Shown here: in pieces, positions 21,679 through 30,465 of the stretch | Layout of the letters: each line of letters starts with the position of its first letter | Position numbering within the stretch: the stretch's first letter is position 1 | Assembly: GCA_001940825.1 (NCBI GenBank) | Contig: MSGT01000066.1 | Coordinates: 1 to 33,826 of the forward strand | Length of the DNA: 33,826 nt | Source of the DNA: Sphaerochaeta sp. Phil3 | Lineage (GTDB): Bacteria > Spirochaetota > Spirochaetia > Sphaerochaetales > Sphaerochaetaceae | Direction of reading: 5' to 3' | Notes under the pieces: model-generated | Database searches by the model: none | Told to the model about the DNA's origin: nothing | Seen by the model: the letters and a program-made list of their open reading frames with translations, nothing else | Made by a program: the position numbers and the translations under genes

Positions 21679-23094
21679 ATGTATACACAGGACAGTTTCT
21701 TTTGGTATGACCTCGAGACCTTTGGTCTTTCGCCCTTCTATGACAGGATAGCGCAGTTTGCAGGACAGCGGACGGACATGGACCTAAACCCAATAGGGGA
21801 CCCGGTGATCCTCTACTGCAGGCTTGCCGCGGACTATGTTCCAGATCCACAGGCTTGCCTTGTCACCGGCATCACTCCGCAAGATGTTAAGGCCAAGGGT
21901 GTTCCTGAAAGCGAATTCGCCCAAAGGATAAACGAGCTTTTCAGCGTGCCCAACACATGCGTATGTGGTTTCAATACATTGAAGTTCGACGACGAGTTCA
22001 TACGAAACCTCTTCTACCGCAACTTCATAGACCCATACGAAAGGGAGTGGCGCAACGGATGCTCAAGATGGGACATCATAGACCTTGTACGTGCAGCCCA
22101 CGACCTTAGACCCCAGGGCATACGCTGGCCCAACCCAAAGGCCAATGGAAACCCCGTATTCAAACTTACGGAGCTTACAGCTGCGAATGAGATAGAGCAG
22201 ATAGGCGCACATGATGCAATGGTTGACGTTAACGCCACCATAGCCGTTGCAAAGCTCATAAAGGAGAAGCAGCCAAAGCTTTTCAAACACTACCTCAAGC
22301 TCAGAAGCAAAGTGGAGGTACGCAACTATCTGAACCCGCAGGATGAACCAAAGCCTGTGCTCCACACCTGCGCACAGTTCACAAATCCAAAGGGCTGCAC
22401 GTCCCTCATAGTCCCAATCACACCACATGCAAAGAACGAGAACACTATAGTGTGCTTCGACCTTTCTCAGGATGTGACGCCTCTTCTTTGTGCAAAGAGC
22501 GAGGACATCTACAGGACCCCTGGAATAATGAAGGTAGCTGTCAACAAGGTTCCGTTCCTGTCAGGCATGAACGCATTGGACGAGGAGGGGTACAATAGGT
22601 TGGGAATCGACTTCCAAGAGTGCATGGAGCGCTACAACACCATACTGTTCAACCGTCCGCTTCTGATTGAGAAGATACGCACAAACGACTCCGATGCCTA
22701 CGAAACGGCTGACGACCCTGACTATGCAATATACTCCAAGTTCTTCACGGACCACGACAAAAGGCTGTTCGCCGTCATCCGCAGCACCCCTCCGGAGCAG
22801 AGGCTTTCGCTCAATTTGGATTTCGAGGATCCGCGATGTCCCCAAATGCTGTGGCGCCATGTATGCCGCAGCTACCCAACGCTTCTTGATGCTGAGAACC
22901 TCAAGAAATGGAAGTCGTTCGCTTCAACGAGGCTGCTCTGTCCTCCAGGCAACGAGATAAACGATGTGAACTTCGTGGAACGCAAGCTTGACGAGAAACT
23001 TGCAGACACCAACATTGCACCACGGGACAAGCAGGTGTTGGCGAAACTCAAGGAATACATCGTCTCGCTGAAGCGCTATCTTGGCATGAAATGA
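21679..23094 (+). CDS. sbcB: Exodeoxyribonuclease I
   Basis: This 471-residue protein is close in length to E. coli exonuclease I (475), which degrades single-stranded DNA 3'-5' in recombination and mismatch repair. The DEDDh metal residues are visible: D11 and E13 in YDLETFG, an aspartate in GFNTLKFDDEF near 99-109, and HDAMVDVNA with the catalytic His and last Asp near 177-183. The SH3-like and C-terminal helical parts follow (for example TNPKGCTSLIVPITPH and WRHVCRSYP). The enzyme is mainly known from gammaproteobacteria. There is no true ribosome site: AAGG ends one base before ATG and a -10 lies just upstream, so translation may be leaderless. Confidence 0.93.
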   Translation: MYTQDSFFWYDLETFGLSPFYDRIAQFAGQRTDMDLNPIGDPVILYCRLAADYVPDPQACLVTGITPQDVKAKGVPESEFAQRINELFSVPNTCVCGFNTLKFDDEFIRNLFYRNFIDPYEREWRNGCSRWDIIDLVRAAHDLRPQGIRWPNPKANGNPVFKLTELTAANEIEQIGAHDAMVDVNATIAVAKLIKEKQPKLFKHYLKLRSKVEVRNYLNPQDEPKPVLHTCAQFTNPKGCTSLIVPITPHAKNENTIVCFDLSQDVTPLLCAKSEDIYRTPGIMKVAVNKVPFLSGMNALDEEGYNRLGIDFQECMERYNTILFNRPLLIEKIRTNDSDAYETADDPDYAIYSKFFTDHDKRLFAVIRSTPPEQRLSLNLDFEDPRCPQMLWRHVCRSYPTLLDAENLKKWKSFASTRLLCPPGNEINDVNFVERKLDEKLADTNIAPRDKQVLAKLKEYIVSLKRYLGMK

Positions 23095-23103
23095 GGGAAT
23101 CCC

Positions 23104-23124
23104 AAGGCTATTGCATGCAGCCTT
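23104..23124 (+). terminator. Possible hairpin after exonuclease I
   Basis: AAGGCT (23104-23109) pairs with AGCCTT (23119-23124). Only three Us follow, so termination would be weak. Confidence 0.3.
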
Positions 23125-23146
23125 TGCGAATCTCTTACGAAAAAAC

Positions 23147-23176
23147 TTGAAAACAGGGTGAAATGGGGCTTATAGT
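23147..23176 (+). promoter_or_regulatory. Promoter of the secreted protein gene
   Basis: TTGAAA (23147-23152), 18 bases and TATAGT (23171-23176). The -10 is only nine bases from ATG 23186, leaving a leader of a few bases at most. Confidence 0.5.
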
Positions 23177-23185
23177 TTACTGAGA

Positions 23186-23851
23186 ATGGTAAGACGCTGT
23201 TTTGTATTTGTCCTGATAGCTTCGTTCGCATTCACGGGTCTCTATGCCGCAGATTCAGAGCTGCCACCTACGACAGACGAGGTTGGGGATGCCCTGACTG
23301 TAATCATGGACTGCCTCTCTGCGTCAATAGTCACATCGTGCACGGATTCAAGCATAACGCTTCCAAACTGCACGGTGTCCGTTGGGCAGGCATCCAAACT
23401 CCCGCTTAGGGTCGCATACTTCCTTGCAGACCCCTCCGAATATGTGGAGGCTTTGGCTCCCGCCGCAGAGGGTGGAAGCTTCCTTTCATCGTTCCTGTCG
23501 TTCCTCAACAACGCAATGGAGGATCCATTGGTGTCTGCTGTGTATGTGGCCATGGCATCCAGAGGCTACGGCAACGGAGACTACCTCTTGTCCGGGTCCA
23601 TTACGTTCAGCTATCCCGATGGGGTTACGTTCGATGACGTCATGGAGGTTTGGACGACGAGGCAGAACACTGGACAGAGCATTGACATGACGGTTGAAAT
23701 GAGGGTCTACGGTTTTGCCATGGCCCGCCCGCTCTATGTCACAGGCAACTTCACAATGGGCGTGGACGATGAAGGTGACATCGTCGTCAGCTCCATGGGA
23801 GAATACACGATAAACAGCTATACATTCGTAAATGGAGAATTTAGGTTTTAG
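23186..23851 (+). CDS. Secreted protein of unknown function
   Basis: This 221-residue protein has a signal peptide (VRRCFVFVLIASFAFTGLYA, cleavage probably after YA). The mature part is acidic and beta-rich, with strands such as YLLSGSITFSYPDG and SIDMTVEMRVYGFA. It ends in a C-terminal strand with a terminal Phe (SYTFVNGEFRF), as in many outer-membrane barrels; its small size leaves a periplasmic sandwich possible too. I do not recognise the family. No ribosome site is seen and the promoter -10 lies nine bases from the ATG, so it may be near-leaderless. The TAG stop is followed at once by a structured leader and then hexokinase, so the two may be co-transcribed. Confidence 0.65.
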   Translation: MVRRCFVFVLIASFAFTGLYAADSELPPTTDEVGDALTVIMDCLSASIVTSCTDSSITLPNCTVSVGQASKLPLRVAYFLADPSEYVEALAPAAEGGSFLSSFLSFLNNAMEDPLVSAVYVAMASRGYGNGDYLLSGSITFSYPDGVTFDDVMEVWTTRQNTGQSIDMTVEMRVYGFAMARPLYVTGNFTMGVDDEGDIVVSSMGEYTINSYTFVNGEFRF

Positions 23852-23917
23852 ACCGATGTCCTTGTTTTCGTATATGGAACGTTTTGTTCCATTATGGCGG
23901 CGTTTTGGGACATCGGT
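23852..23917 (+). promoter_or_regulatory. Two-stem structured leader upstream of hexokinase
   Basis: ACCGATGTCC (23852-23861) pairs exactly with GGACATCGGT (23908-23917) and encloses TGGAAC-GTTTT-GTTCCA (23875-23891), which can extend as AT pairs. No U-run follows. The ribosome site AGAGGAGA lies outside, four bases beyond the outer stem. It begins one base after the upstream stop codon. It could be an mRNA processing or protection element, or a regulatory leader; no known riboswitch is recognised. Confidence 0.55.
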
Positions 23918-23933
23918 TTGAGAGGAGAATGAT

Positions 23934-25298
23934 ATGAAGGCTCAAGTAGCGGATTTCTTGGACAGACACAGTCTCAACCCGGACGGCATTGGAATGGACG
24001 GGCTTTGTGACTATTTCATTCGCGAGATGGAGAAGGGCCTTTCCGGGCAGAAGAGCTCCCTTCCAATGATTCCAAGCTACTGTTCTCCAAATGCGCTTCC
24101 AAGGGCGGGCGAGACGGTCATTGTAATAGATGCAGGCGGCACCAACCTTAGGACGTGCCTTGTGGAGTTTGACCCATCGCTCAAGCCCGTTGTGCACGAT
24201 TTCAAGCGAACTCGTATGCCTGGGTTCGACAGGGAGGTGAGCGCAAAGGAGTTCTTTGAGGTGTTCGCCGGTGAGATCGAGCGCCTTGTGGACAAGAGCG
24301 ATAGGATTGCCTTTTGCTTCTCGTATGCTGCGCGGATACTGCCTGACCATGACGGCGTTCCAATTGGATTCAGCAAGGAGATAAAGGCCCCTGAGGTCAT
24401 TGGGATGCGCTTGGGGGAGAACCTTCTGGCGGAGCTTTCACGCCGTGGGCACGATGTGTCCAAGAAGAAGGTGATAATCCTCAATGACACCGTCACGACC
24501 CTTCTTGCCGCACAGTCGCACAACACTGACGGCAAGTACGATGGTTGCATAGGCTTCATACTTGGAACAGGCACGAACACTGCATATATAGAGCAGAACT
24601 GCAGGATCCAAAAGCTCCCGGAAGGGCACTGCATGCAGGGCAGCCAGATAATCAACGTTGAGTCCGGATGCCTGGACATTTGTCTTGGGGACATTGACCG
24701 AGAGTTCCTGGACGGTACGGTGGACCCCAAGTCATACAACTTCGAGAAGATGATAAGCGGTGCGTACCTTGGTCCTTTGGGAAGGCACGTCATAGCCGCC
24801 GCGGTGAAGGAGGGGCTGTTCAGCGAAGGATTCTCTTCAAGGTTCGAGGATATGTGTCCCTGCCAGGATTCCCTTGCAACCAAAGATCTCAGCTGTTTCC
24901 TGGAACACGAGGATTCTCCATCTGAGTATCCCTGCGATTCTTCACAGTGCTATGACTGCGGCTCCACAGACGACAATGTGCTTGTAAAATGCGTAGCAGG
25001 AAACGAAGATGATGCAGACATCCTGTGCGAACTCCTCACCGCCTTCATAGCGCGTGCAGCAAAACTCACAGCTGTTAACCTTGCATCGGCAGTGCTCATG
25101 ACGAACTTTGGAAAGGATCCAGACCATCCAGTGCTCATAAACGCAGACGGCACCACCTTCTACAAGACGGCGTACCTCAGAAGCTTCACCCAGGAATACC
25201 TGGATGCGTTCCTTGCTCAGAAGGGACGTCATGCGGTGTTCACGAGAATAGAGGACTCGCCAATCATTGGCTGCGCCATTGGCGGTCTTACCCTCTAG
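23934..25298 (+). CDS. Hexokinase (eukaryote-like family)
   Basis: This 454-residue protein should phosphorylate glucose at the start of glycolysis. It has the actin-fold phosphate-1 motif VIDAGGTNLRTCLVEF (65-80), the catalytic aspartate in ILNDTVTTLLA near 186, the second phosphate loop GFILGTGTNTAYIE near 210 and a C-terminal GCAIGGLTL. This resembles the eukaryotic-type hexokinases found in treponemes more than the short ROK glucokinases of most bacteria. Residues ~305-365 form a cysteine-rich acidic insertion (CPCQD, CDSSQCYDC). ATG 23934 follows AGAGGAGA. The TAG stop lies at the edge of structured repeat copy 5. Confidence 0.9.
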   Translation: MKAQVADFLDRHSLNPDGIGMDGLCDYFIREMEKGLSGQKSSLPMIPSYCSPNALPRAGETVIVIDAGGTNLRTCLVEFDPSLKPVVHDFKRTRMPGFDREVSAKEFFEVFAGEIERLVDKSDRIAFCFSYAARILPDHDGVPIGFSKEIKAPEVIGMRLGENLLAELSRRGHDVSKKKVIILNDTVTTLLAAQSHNTDGKYDGCIGFILGTGTNTAYIEQNCRIQKLPEGHCMQGSQIINVESGCLDICLGDIDREFLDGTVDPKSYNFEKMISGAYLGPLGRHVIAAAVKEGLFSEGFSSRFEDMCPCQDSLATKDLSCFLEHEDSPSEYPCDSSQCYDCGSTDDNVLVKCVAGNEDDADILCELLTAFIARAAKLTAVNLASAVLMTNFGKDPDHPVLINADGTTFYKTAYLRSFTQEYLDAFLAQKGRHAVFTRIEDSPIIGCAIGGLTL

Positions 25299-25388
25299 GA
25301 TTTTGCAGTCAATGACTGCGTCAAGGCAAACGGTGCCGTACAGCTAGTACTGTCACCGTTCTTCTTCCTTGTCCTGACTTCAAACTCC
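25290..25388. repeat. Structured repeat, copy 5 (type A)
   Basis: Apical hairpin 25329-25360: AACGGTG with CACCGTT, CC/TGT loop and GTAC/GTAC. A side hairpin GCAGTC-AAT-GACTGC (25305-25319) fits in the left arm, then GTCAAGG pairs with CCTTG and TGAC. TTTG pairs with CAAA and GGA with TCC at the base. The left edge CTCTAGGATTTTGC contains the hexokinase stop and matches copy 3. Confidence 0.75.
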
Positions 25389-25403
25389 GTCGAGGGATCT
25401 CTA

Positions 25404-25494
25404 GGGCTTTAAGCGCATTGCTTCGTTGGTTCGAGCATGGCCGTACAATTAGTACTGTCCATGCTCTTCCTCCTTGTATTGCATCTTAAATCCC
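25404..25494. repeat. Structured repeat, copy 6 (type B)
   Basis: Basal helix GGG-c-TTTAAG (25404-25413) with CTTAAA-t-CCC (25485-25494). Middle helix GCA-t-TGC with GTA-t-TGC. Apical hairpin 25433-25466: GAGCATGG with CCATGCTC, CC/TGT loop, GTAC/GTAC. The basal stem differs from copy 4 on both sides with pairing kept. Confidence 0.8.
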
Positions 25495-25507
25495 GTCGAG
25501 GGAGCTC

Positions 25508-25555
25508 TGTTTCTGCAGCCATTGACTGCGTCAGTGCAAACGGTGCCGTACAAAG
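25508..25555. repeat. Structured repeat, copy 7, truncated
   Basis: The left arm (GCAGCCATTGACTGCGTCAG), ACGGTGCCGTAC and AAAG remain, and then the similarity stops before the right half of the hairpin. It marks the left border of the AT-rich island. Confidence 0.7.
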
Positions 25556-25568
25556 AATACTAAACTAT

Positions 25569-26533
25569 TTACAGTCTTGTTATTTCCCATCTTCCATTGC
25601 GTTTTGCGCCAACTCTTTTGACAATGCCCAACTCACAGAGCTTCTTCAAACGAATTGAGACTGTTTTGCGGCTTGTAGACATTTTTTCTGCAATATTTGT
25701 CGTTGTAGATTCTGGGTTTTTCTGTAGTAAAGAAATGATTTGGAGCGATTTTTGATCCAACTTTTCTGTGTCGTTTATTGTAACCTTTTTTGTAACCTTT
25801 ATTGTAACCTTTTCACTTTCTTTTTCTTTGTTCTCTCTGGAGTTGCTTGAACCTTCAATCCAGTTTTCCGGAGCGGAGAATCTAATCATGATGTCCCCTG
25901 GATTGATTGTATACTCCGGCTCTGGAACTCCGCTGTTCCTACATGCAGAGCAAATCTTTTCAATCCCTCGTCCCCAACTCTCAATGAAACCTGCCAAATA
26001 CAAGACGTGGGCGATATTTGGATTGTAAGGTTTGGAGGCATGTTTACTCATTAGGTTTTCCAGCGTCCAATTTTCAGGAAGCCTCCCGCAGTTGGCAATG
26101 TAAAGCTTGTCTTCGTATACGCTAATTTGAATGGGAACACCAGACTGGTATTCCTTATGGCAATGGCATTTAGAATTGCTTCGCGAAGGGCATCCTCTGG
26201 CACAAAGTAATGTTCTATGCGCTGTATGCCTTCATAGGTGATTTTTGCCTTCATGTACTTGAGGTAGACCAATTCTATAGCCTTGTCTACTTGTTCTAAA
26301 ACCGACCCATGGACTTCATCTTGGTATTTCAAATCGGAATCCGTTTCAAAATAGCCAATCTTTATGTAGGCTCCAAGTTGCCATTTCTCAGGGTCTCTTC
26401 CAAAAAGGAGCATTGCGGCGTTGGTCAAATAGCTTCCATTCACTAGATGAAGTTTTTCTATCAAGGCATCTTTTGGCTCTTCAAGTATGCTCTTGTCGAT
26501 TCGTCCTTTTCTTAGACTCCATTCCTTGAAATG
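25569..26533 (-). pseudogene. Broken AlbA/RecG-like ATP-binding transcriptional regulator
   Basis: The two frames together match the middle and C-terminus of the widespread AlbA-domain 'putative transcriptional regulator' family. The upstream part (to about 26160) contains LREAILNAIA; the downstream part reads YQSGVPIQISVYEDKLYIANCGRLP, MSKHASKPYNPNIAHVLYLAG and ends in a winged helix after a KVTIKVTKKVTI repeat. The frames meet at 26158-26161, where one missing G (GCCATAAGG for an expected GCCCATAAGG on the coding strand) fits the normal AIAHKEYQ. The N-terminal AlbA domain (about 150-200 residues) is absent: a stop lies at 26534-26536. It is therefore both 5'-truncated and frameshifted. Confidence 0.85.
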
Positions 26534-26600
26534 TTATATGTTCTCGTCGTAAACATCCGTAAGGCTTGAACATGACAATTTTAAATGTTAACAATCATAA

Positions 26601-26632
26601 GATAGGAGTTGCTAAAAACAACAACTCCTATC
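26601..26632. terminator. Perfect 11-base hairpin at the start of the AT-rich segment
   Basis: GATAGGAGTTG (26601-26611) pairs with CAACTCCTATC (26622-26632) around a 10-base A-rich loop. On the minus strand it lies just past the gene remnant at 26651-26860, so it may have been its terminator, though the U-run is poor. Confidence 0.5.
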
Positions 26633-26650
26633 GCTTCGCTTAATCATTTA

Positions 26651-26860
26651 TTACATTTTAGGATTAAACTTAAAAGCTTGCATCTTTAAATTGAAAGCAT
26701 GTCTTGGTTTAACTATGAAGTAAACATAGTGTTCTACTCCAGCCTCTTCAACATAGAAACTACATTTATTATTCCCATCATTTGCTGTGAAATTACCATT
26801 TGCATCTACTACACCTTTATCTCTAAAAGCGCAGAATTTATTTCTATTTGCATATGGGAA
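26651..26860 (-). pseudogene. Gene remnant, 69 codons, AT-rich
   Basis: An open minus-strand stretch reads FPYANRNKFCAFRDKGVVDA and continues to VKPRHAFNLKMQAFKFNPKM before TAA. It has no usable start codon and is bounded upstream by TAG and TAA. Composition and the beta-rich, surface-protein look (NGNFTANDGNNKCSFYVEEA) match the neighbouring lipoprotein. The opposite-strand frame of similar length has no ribosome site. I infer a decayed 3' end of a surface-protein gene. Nothing recognisable is seen at 26861-26969. Confidence 0.4.
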
Positions 26861-26969
26861 CTAATAGCAAATAACTACCCCCTTACTATTTCGTTAATTC
26901 TTTTCATTTACTAAGGCTACAAAATCTATTAATTATTTTTGATCCTTATCGAGGGCATCAACTTGCTGA

Positions 26970-29461
26970 TCATGTAGTTTTTTTAGTCACTTCTACTTTC
27001 CATATTTCCCCTTTTGGAACAGTAAAGAAAATATATAAAGAATTTGTATTACCTTTACGTCCGTCGTAAATGCAAGTATTATTGTCTTTGCAATATAAAT
27101 TCTTGCCATCATTTAAAGTTACACCAAATTTAACAGGGGAAGAACTTCCTGAAACTTTTGTGACTTTTATTTCAAAACTGGCATCCGCCTTCGACGAATC
27201 GGCATAATAGCGGAAACCAATTGTACTATTATTGCTTCCACTAGAATTATCTGCAACTTTTGTAGTTTTTATTTCTTCAAACTTATCTATATCTATATCT
27301 CTGATAACAATACTTTCTGGCATTTTACCTAGTTTATAATTTGAATTTCCTAATATTTTTACATTTTCCTTTTTCATAAAAACCTGACTTGTAGTCCAAG
27401 GATGCTTTGAATCAGAACATTCAACCTCAACCCTTTCCCCTGGAACAACATCATTTAGTTCTCCAAAAACATAAGTACGTTTTTTTAATACTGCATTATT
27501 ATTTTTAAGGTCATAAATACGAGGTGTAATGAGATAGCTATCGTTTGAATTATTTGAAATAAACTTAAGTTCTTTTGGGTTTATCTGAGCCCAAATATTA
27601 TCCCTACCTATAACATATTTAGTTGTAGATATACCATTCAATTTGACAGTGTGGCTTACATATTTAGAATCATCAACATCTTTGCTCGACATCGTAATAT
27701 CAATTGAGACACTTTCATTATTGATGACCCCATAACTTTCATCTAATTTCATGGAAATTATACGAGACCCATCATAATCTTTATTTGCTACGATCTTCTT
27801 CAATTCGATGGAGGAGATTTCGACCGTACCTATCTTAGTAAGATCTTCAAAAGAAGTGACATTGTCTGATAATCCTTGTAAAGTATAGTTGCCCCCTGCA
27901 TCGAATACGGCTATGAACTTATTTCCATCAATACTAAGCACTGATTCTTCAAGTATGGTGAGTAAATCTTTTTCTGAGACATTAGCAGAATAGATCTCAA
28001 AACTACCCCAATCAATGTTACCATGAAGGTTTTGATTATAAGGGAAGATCTTAAGCTTGACTCTTTCTTTGGTTTCTAAATTGAAACAAACAATATCATT
28101 AGCATCAGTTTCAGCTTTATATGTTGCTCCTTGCAAATTAAACTCAGGAAGCTCAGCAGGTAATATCCTAACACCTTCACCCGTAAAGCTTATACCTTTA
28201 TAGTTATTAGTGACTTCACCATCTTGTAGAATCTTTGTATTAGGTTTTAAATAAGCAGTAACATCAGGAGATGACATTTGTACTTTTAATACGATGTTAT
28301 CAGAGCCTTTTACGCCATTAGAAGCATCAGGGATGATAGTAACCTCATTATTTCCATCATAGGTCTTAGAACCTGTGATCCCATATAATGGAGCAGGTGT
28401 GATATTTACTTTGAACACTAAATTATCTAATAGATAATTATTTAGATATTCAGCACCAACATCGTATGATGCTGATACTTTTTCACCAACTTCCTTCTGT
28501 TCTGATTTGATATTTGTGATTTTAACTACATCATCGCCTTGAACACCTACACCATCACTTGCTTTTAATTCAAGATCAGGAAAACTTACAAGTGCTGATT
28601 CATATTCTCTTGGTTCTGGATGGATAAAAGTACCACTAAGCTTTGCTCTTTCGATTTTGAAAGGGGTTATGCATTGTGCTTCATTCCACTCTGCATTAGC
28701 TTCAACTCTTACCCTAACTGTATAAGTACCAGCATCCTTCGGAGCTTGCTCAGTATAGGATTCATCAGGTTCTGAATCTTTCTTAAATTCTATTATTACT
28801 TTTTCACTGTCAGAAAGGGAAAGCGTGTTGCCTTCTTTTTTTCTTACGATATCAGAATTAGCAATAGTAATTGCCTTGCTATCATAAGTTTTATTAAGGA
28901 TAAGATTTATTGCTATATCACCATCTTTTGCTAAGAGTGGATCTATTGATCTATGTTCTTTTGTATGACAGACGCTACATTCTCTTGTTTCTACACCTGC
29001 AATTCCATAACTAGGAGGAGTAGTTACTATCCAAGAACCAAAAGTATGGTTATCTTTTGCAGGCAATACTTCAGTATAAGTTTCGCGCATCTGTTGCATT
29101 CAAAAAGTCTTTCACCATCAACACAGGTTGCTGCTTTTACAATTATTCCAGCATCCCCCCAGTCATGAGCACCCGGCAAAATTACAGTCTTTTTATAATC
29201 GCATACCTTACAAAAAGAAATCTCTTCTCCATCTTTACAAGTAGCTGGTTTTATTGATCTTACTTCAAATTCATGCTCACCATACTTATCCTTTAGATCT
29301 TCACAACCGCAAGTTGCTTTGTGATAATGGTGTGTCTCTGATTGTTCAAACCTAGCTTCAAAAGTATGTTCATGCTTAGGTTTATTATCACAAGATGTAA
29401 ATAAAGAAAGCATAACGAATAACAGAGCGGTCACAAAATAGACTTTGTGCATTTTTACCAT
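26970..29461 (-). pseudogene. Frameshifted YDG-repeat surface lipoprotein
   Basis: About 830 codons split by one frameshift near 29085-29088. The first part has a lipoprotein signal (MHKVYFVTALLFVMLSLFTSC), a His-rich HEHTFEARFEQSETHHYH region and zinc-ribbon-like CxxC units (CKDGEEISFCKVC, CVDGERLFECNRC). The second part resumes at ETYTEVLPAK, a third unit (CSVCHTKEHRS) and at least three repeats with the KxYDG motif (SKTYDGNNEV, NKDYDGSRII, NKTYDSKAI), ending in a Thr-rich beta region. One missing G (TGCGCGAAAC for TGCGGCGAAAC) restores CGETYTEV. Such proteins are adhesin-like. Start ATG 29461 follows AGGAG. It is AT-rich, hence likely transferred. A real slip site cannot be excluded but no homopolymer is at the junction. 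Confidence 0.75.
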
Positions 29462-29489
29462 ACGTGGTGTCTCCTTTTTGAATTCGATA

Positions 29490-29518
29490 TTATTAATGTA
29501 TGAATTCCAATCTGTCAA
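29490..29518 (-). promoter_or_regulatory. Promoter of the YDG lipoprotein
   Basis: Reading leftwards, TTGACA (29513-29518), 17 bases and TAATAA (29490-29495). It is still intact although the gene is frameshifted. Confidence 0.6.
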
Positions 29519-29611
29519 TTAGTAAATTCTTATTATTTCTTAACCTATAGAAGAATTATATAACTTTTAATAAACAATTATATTGATAAAACGCTCTTAA
29601 AGATTAAAAGA

Positions 29612-29650
29612 AAGGGTTGTGTAAAACTGCTTTTGTTAAACACAACCCTT
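29612..29650 (-). terminator. Terminator of the outer-membrane protein remnant
   Basis: AAGGGTTGTGT (29612-29622) pairs with ACACAACCCTT (29640-29650). On the minus strand TTTCTTTTAATC follows the stem. It lies eight bases past the remnant's stop codon. Confidence 0.7.
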
Positions 29651-29657
29651 ATTATTT

Positions 29658-29831
29658 TCAAATCTTAAAATCAAATCCTATTCTTACGCTATTGTAGATC
29701 TTGGATAAGATGCCAGTAAAAGCTGTCCCAAGATGAACATCTCCAAAATCTTTTCCCGTACCAATTATCGGATAAAATCCTGCTGTATTAACCCAAAAGT
29801 TGTCTAATCTGTACTCAAAACCTTTTCTAGC
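29658..29831 (-). pseudogene. Outer-membrane beta-barrel C-terminal remnant
   Basis: An open stretch of 57 codons without start codon ends in SVRIGFDFKI-TGA, with alternating hydrophobic residues and a strand-like end (DVHLGTAFTG, IYNSVRIGF), as in C-terminal strands of barrel proteins. A TGA lies directly upstream (29832-29834), 30 bases from the transposase start codon at 29864 of the opposite strand. The insertion sequence probably truncated this gene. The intact terminator downstream supports its former expression. Confidence 0.55.
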
Positions 29832-29863
29832 TCAATAATTGATACTCAAACAGGAGGGTAGCC

Positions 29864-30373
29864 ATGCCAGCAATAGCATCTAGTGAAATAAAGACACGAA
29901 TTGTTCATCAACCTCAAAAAAAACGGGGATATATATGTTATAGAGCGTAAAACCCTTTATGATCCTGAAAAGAAATATAACAAAGTACTTTCTAGTAAGA
30001 TCCTTTCAAAAATTCCAAAAGGAACAGATATGCCCGTACCTACCCGGCCAAAGAGGCGAAATGGGGGAAAAGTCTCAAACTCAAACACTGTATCTACAGT
30101 ATCAGAAGCCTCTCGTACTAAGGTGGGAATGATGGATATCATCGACTATATCGGAGTTGCTTCCGGTATCGATGATGCTGTCTCTGGGAACACCGACAAG
30201 GGAACAGCTCAAAAGACAATTTCTCTAGCACGGTATCTTCTTGCAACGAATGGCCAGTCGCTTCCGGGAATACAGACCTGGCAATTTTCACATCCTTTGC
30301 CCTATGAAGACGGACTATCCGAGAATGTTTATACACAATCGATGAAATCATCCCTATTTTGAGAGATATGTAG
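29864..30373 (+). pseudogene. IS1634/IS4-type transposase N-terminal fragment
   Basis: AGGAGGG precedes ATG 29864. The frame opens MPAIASSEIKTRIVHQPQKK, then shifts at an A8 run (29916-29923) into NGDIYVIERKTLYDPEKKYN, VGMMDIIDYIGVASG and ARYLLATNG, typical of the N-terminal part of IS1634-like transposases. A second shift near 30335 leads to IDEIIPILRDM and a stop. The catalytic DDE core is absent. The A8 run could be a programmed slippage site in the intact element, but this copy is dead because the rest is missing. Bases 30374-30433 show nothing recognisable. Confidence 0.65.
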
Positions 30374-30433
30374 TAAATGCAGAGTTGAGGGAAATCAATC
30401 CACAACCGTGAGAAATGAAATGGATTCGTGTTT

Positions 30434-30465
30434 CTTTGTACTGACTTCGTTGGTTCGAGAATGGC
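30434..30465. repeat. Structured repeat, copy 8, remnant at the right island border
   Basis: CTTTGTACTG is followed by CTTCGTTGGTTCGAGAATGG, matching the linker and left hairpin arm of a type B repeat (CTTCGTTGGTTCGAGCATGG in copy 6). The right arm is missing; the minus-strand gene stop (30466-30468) follows at once. Confidence 0.6.

Noticed and set aside
25299-25560. CRISPR array
   Set aside because: Units are about 102-108 bases apart and differ in sequence; only the fold is conserved. No cas genes.
26699-26914. Plus-strand 71-codon protein
   Set aside because: No ribosome site; the opposite frame reads as a more protein-like gene remnant.
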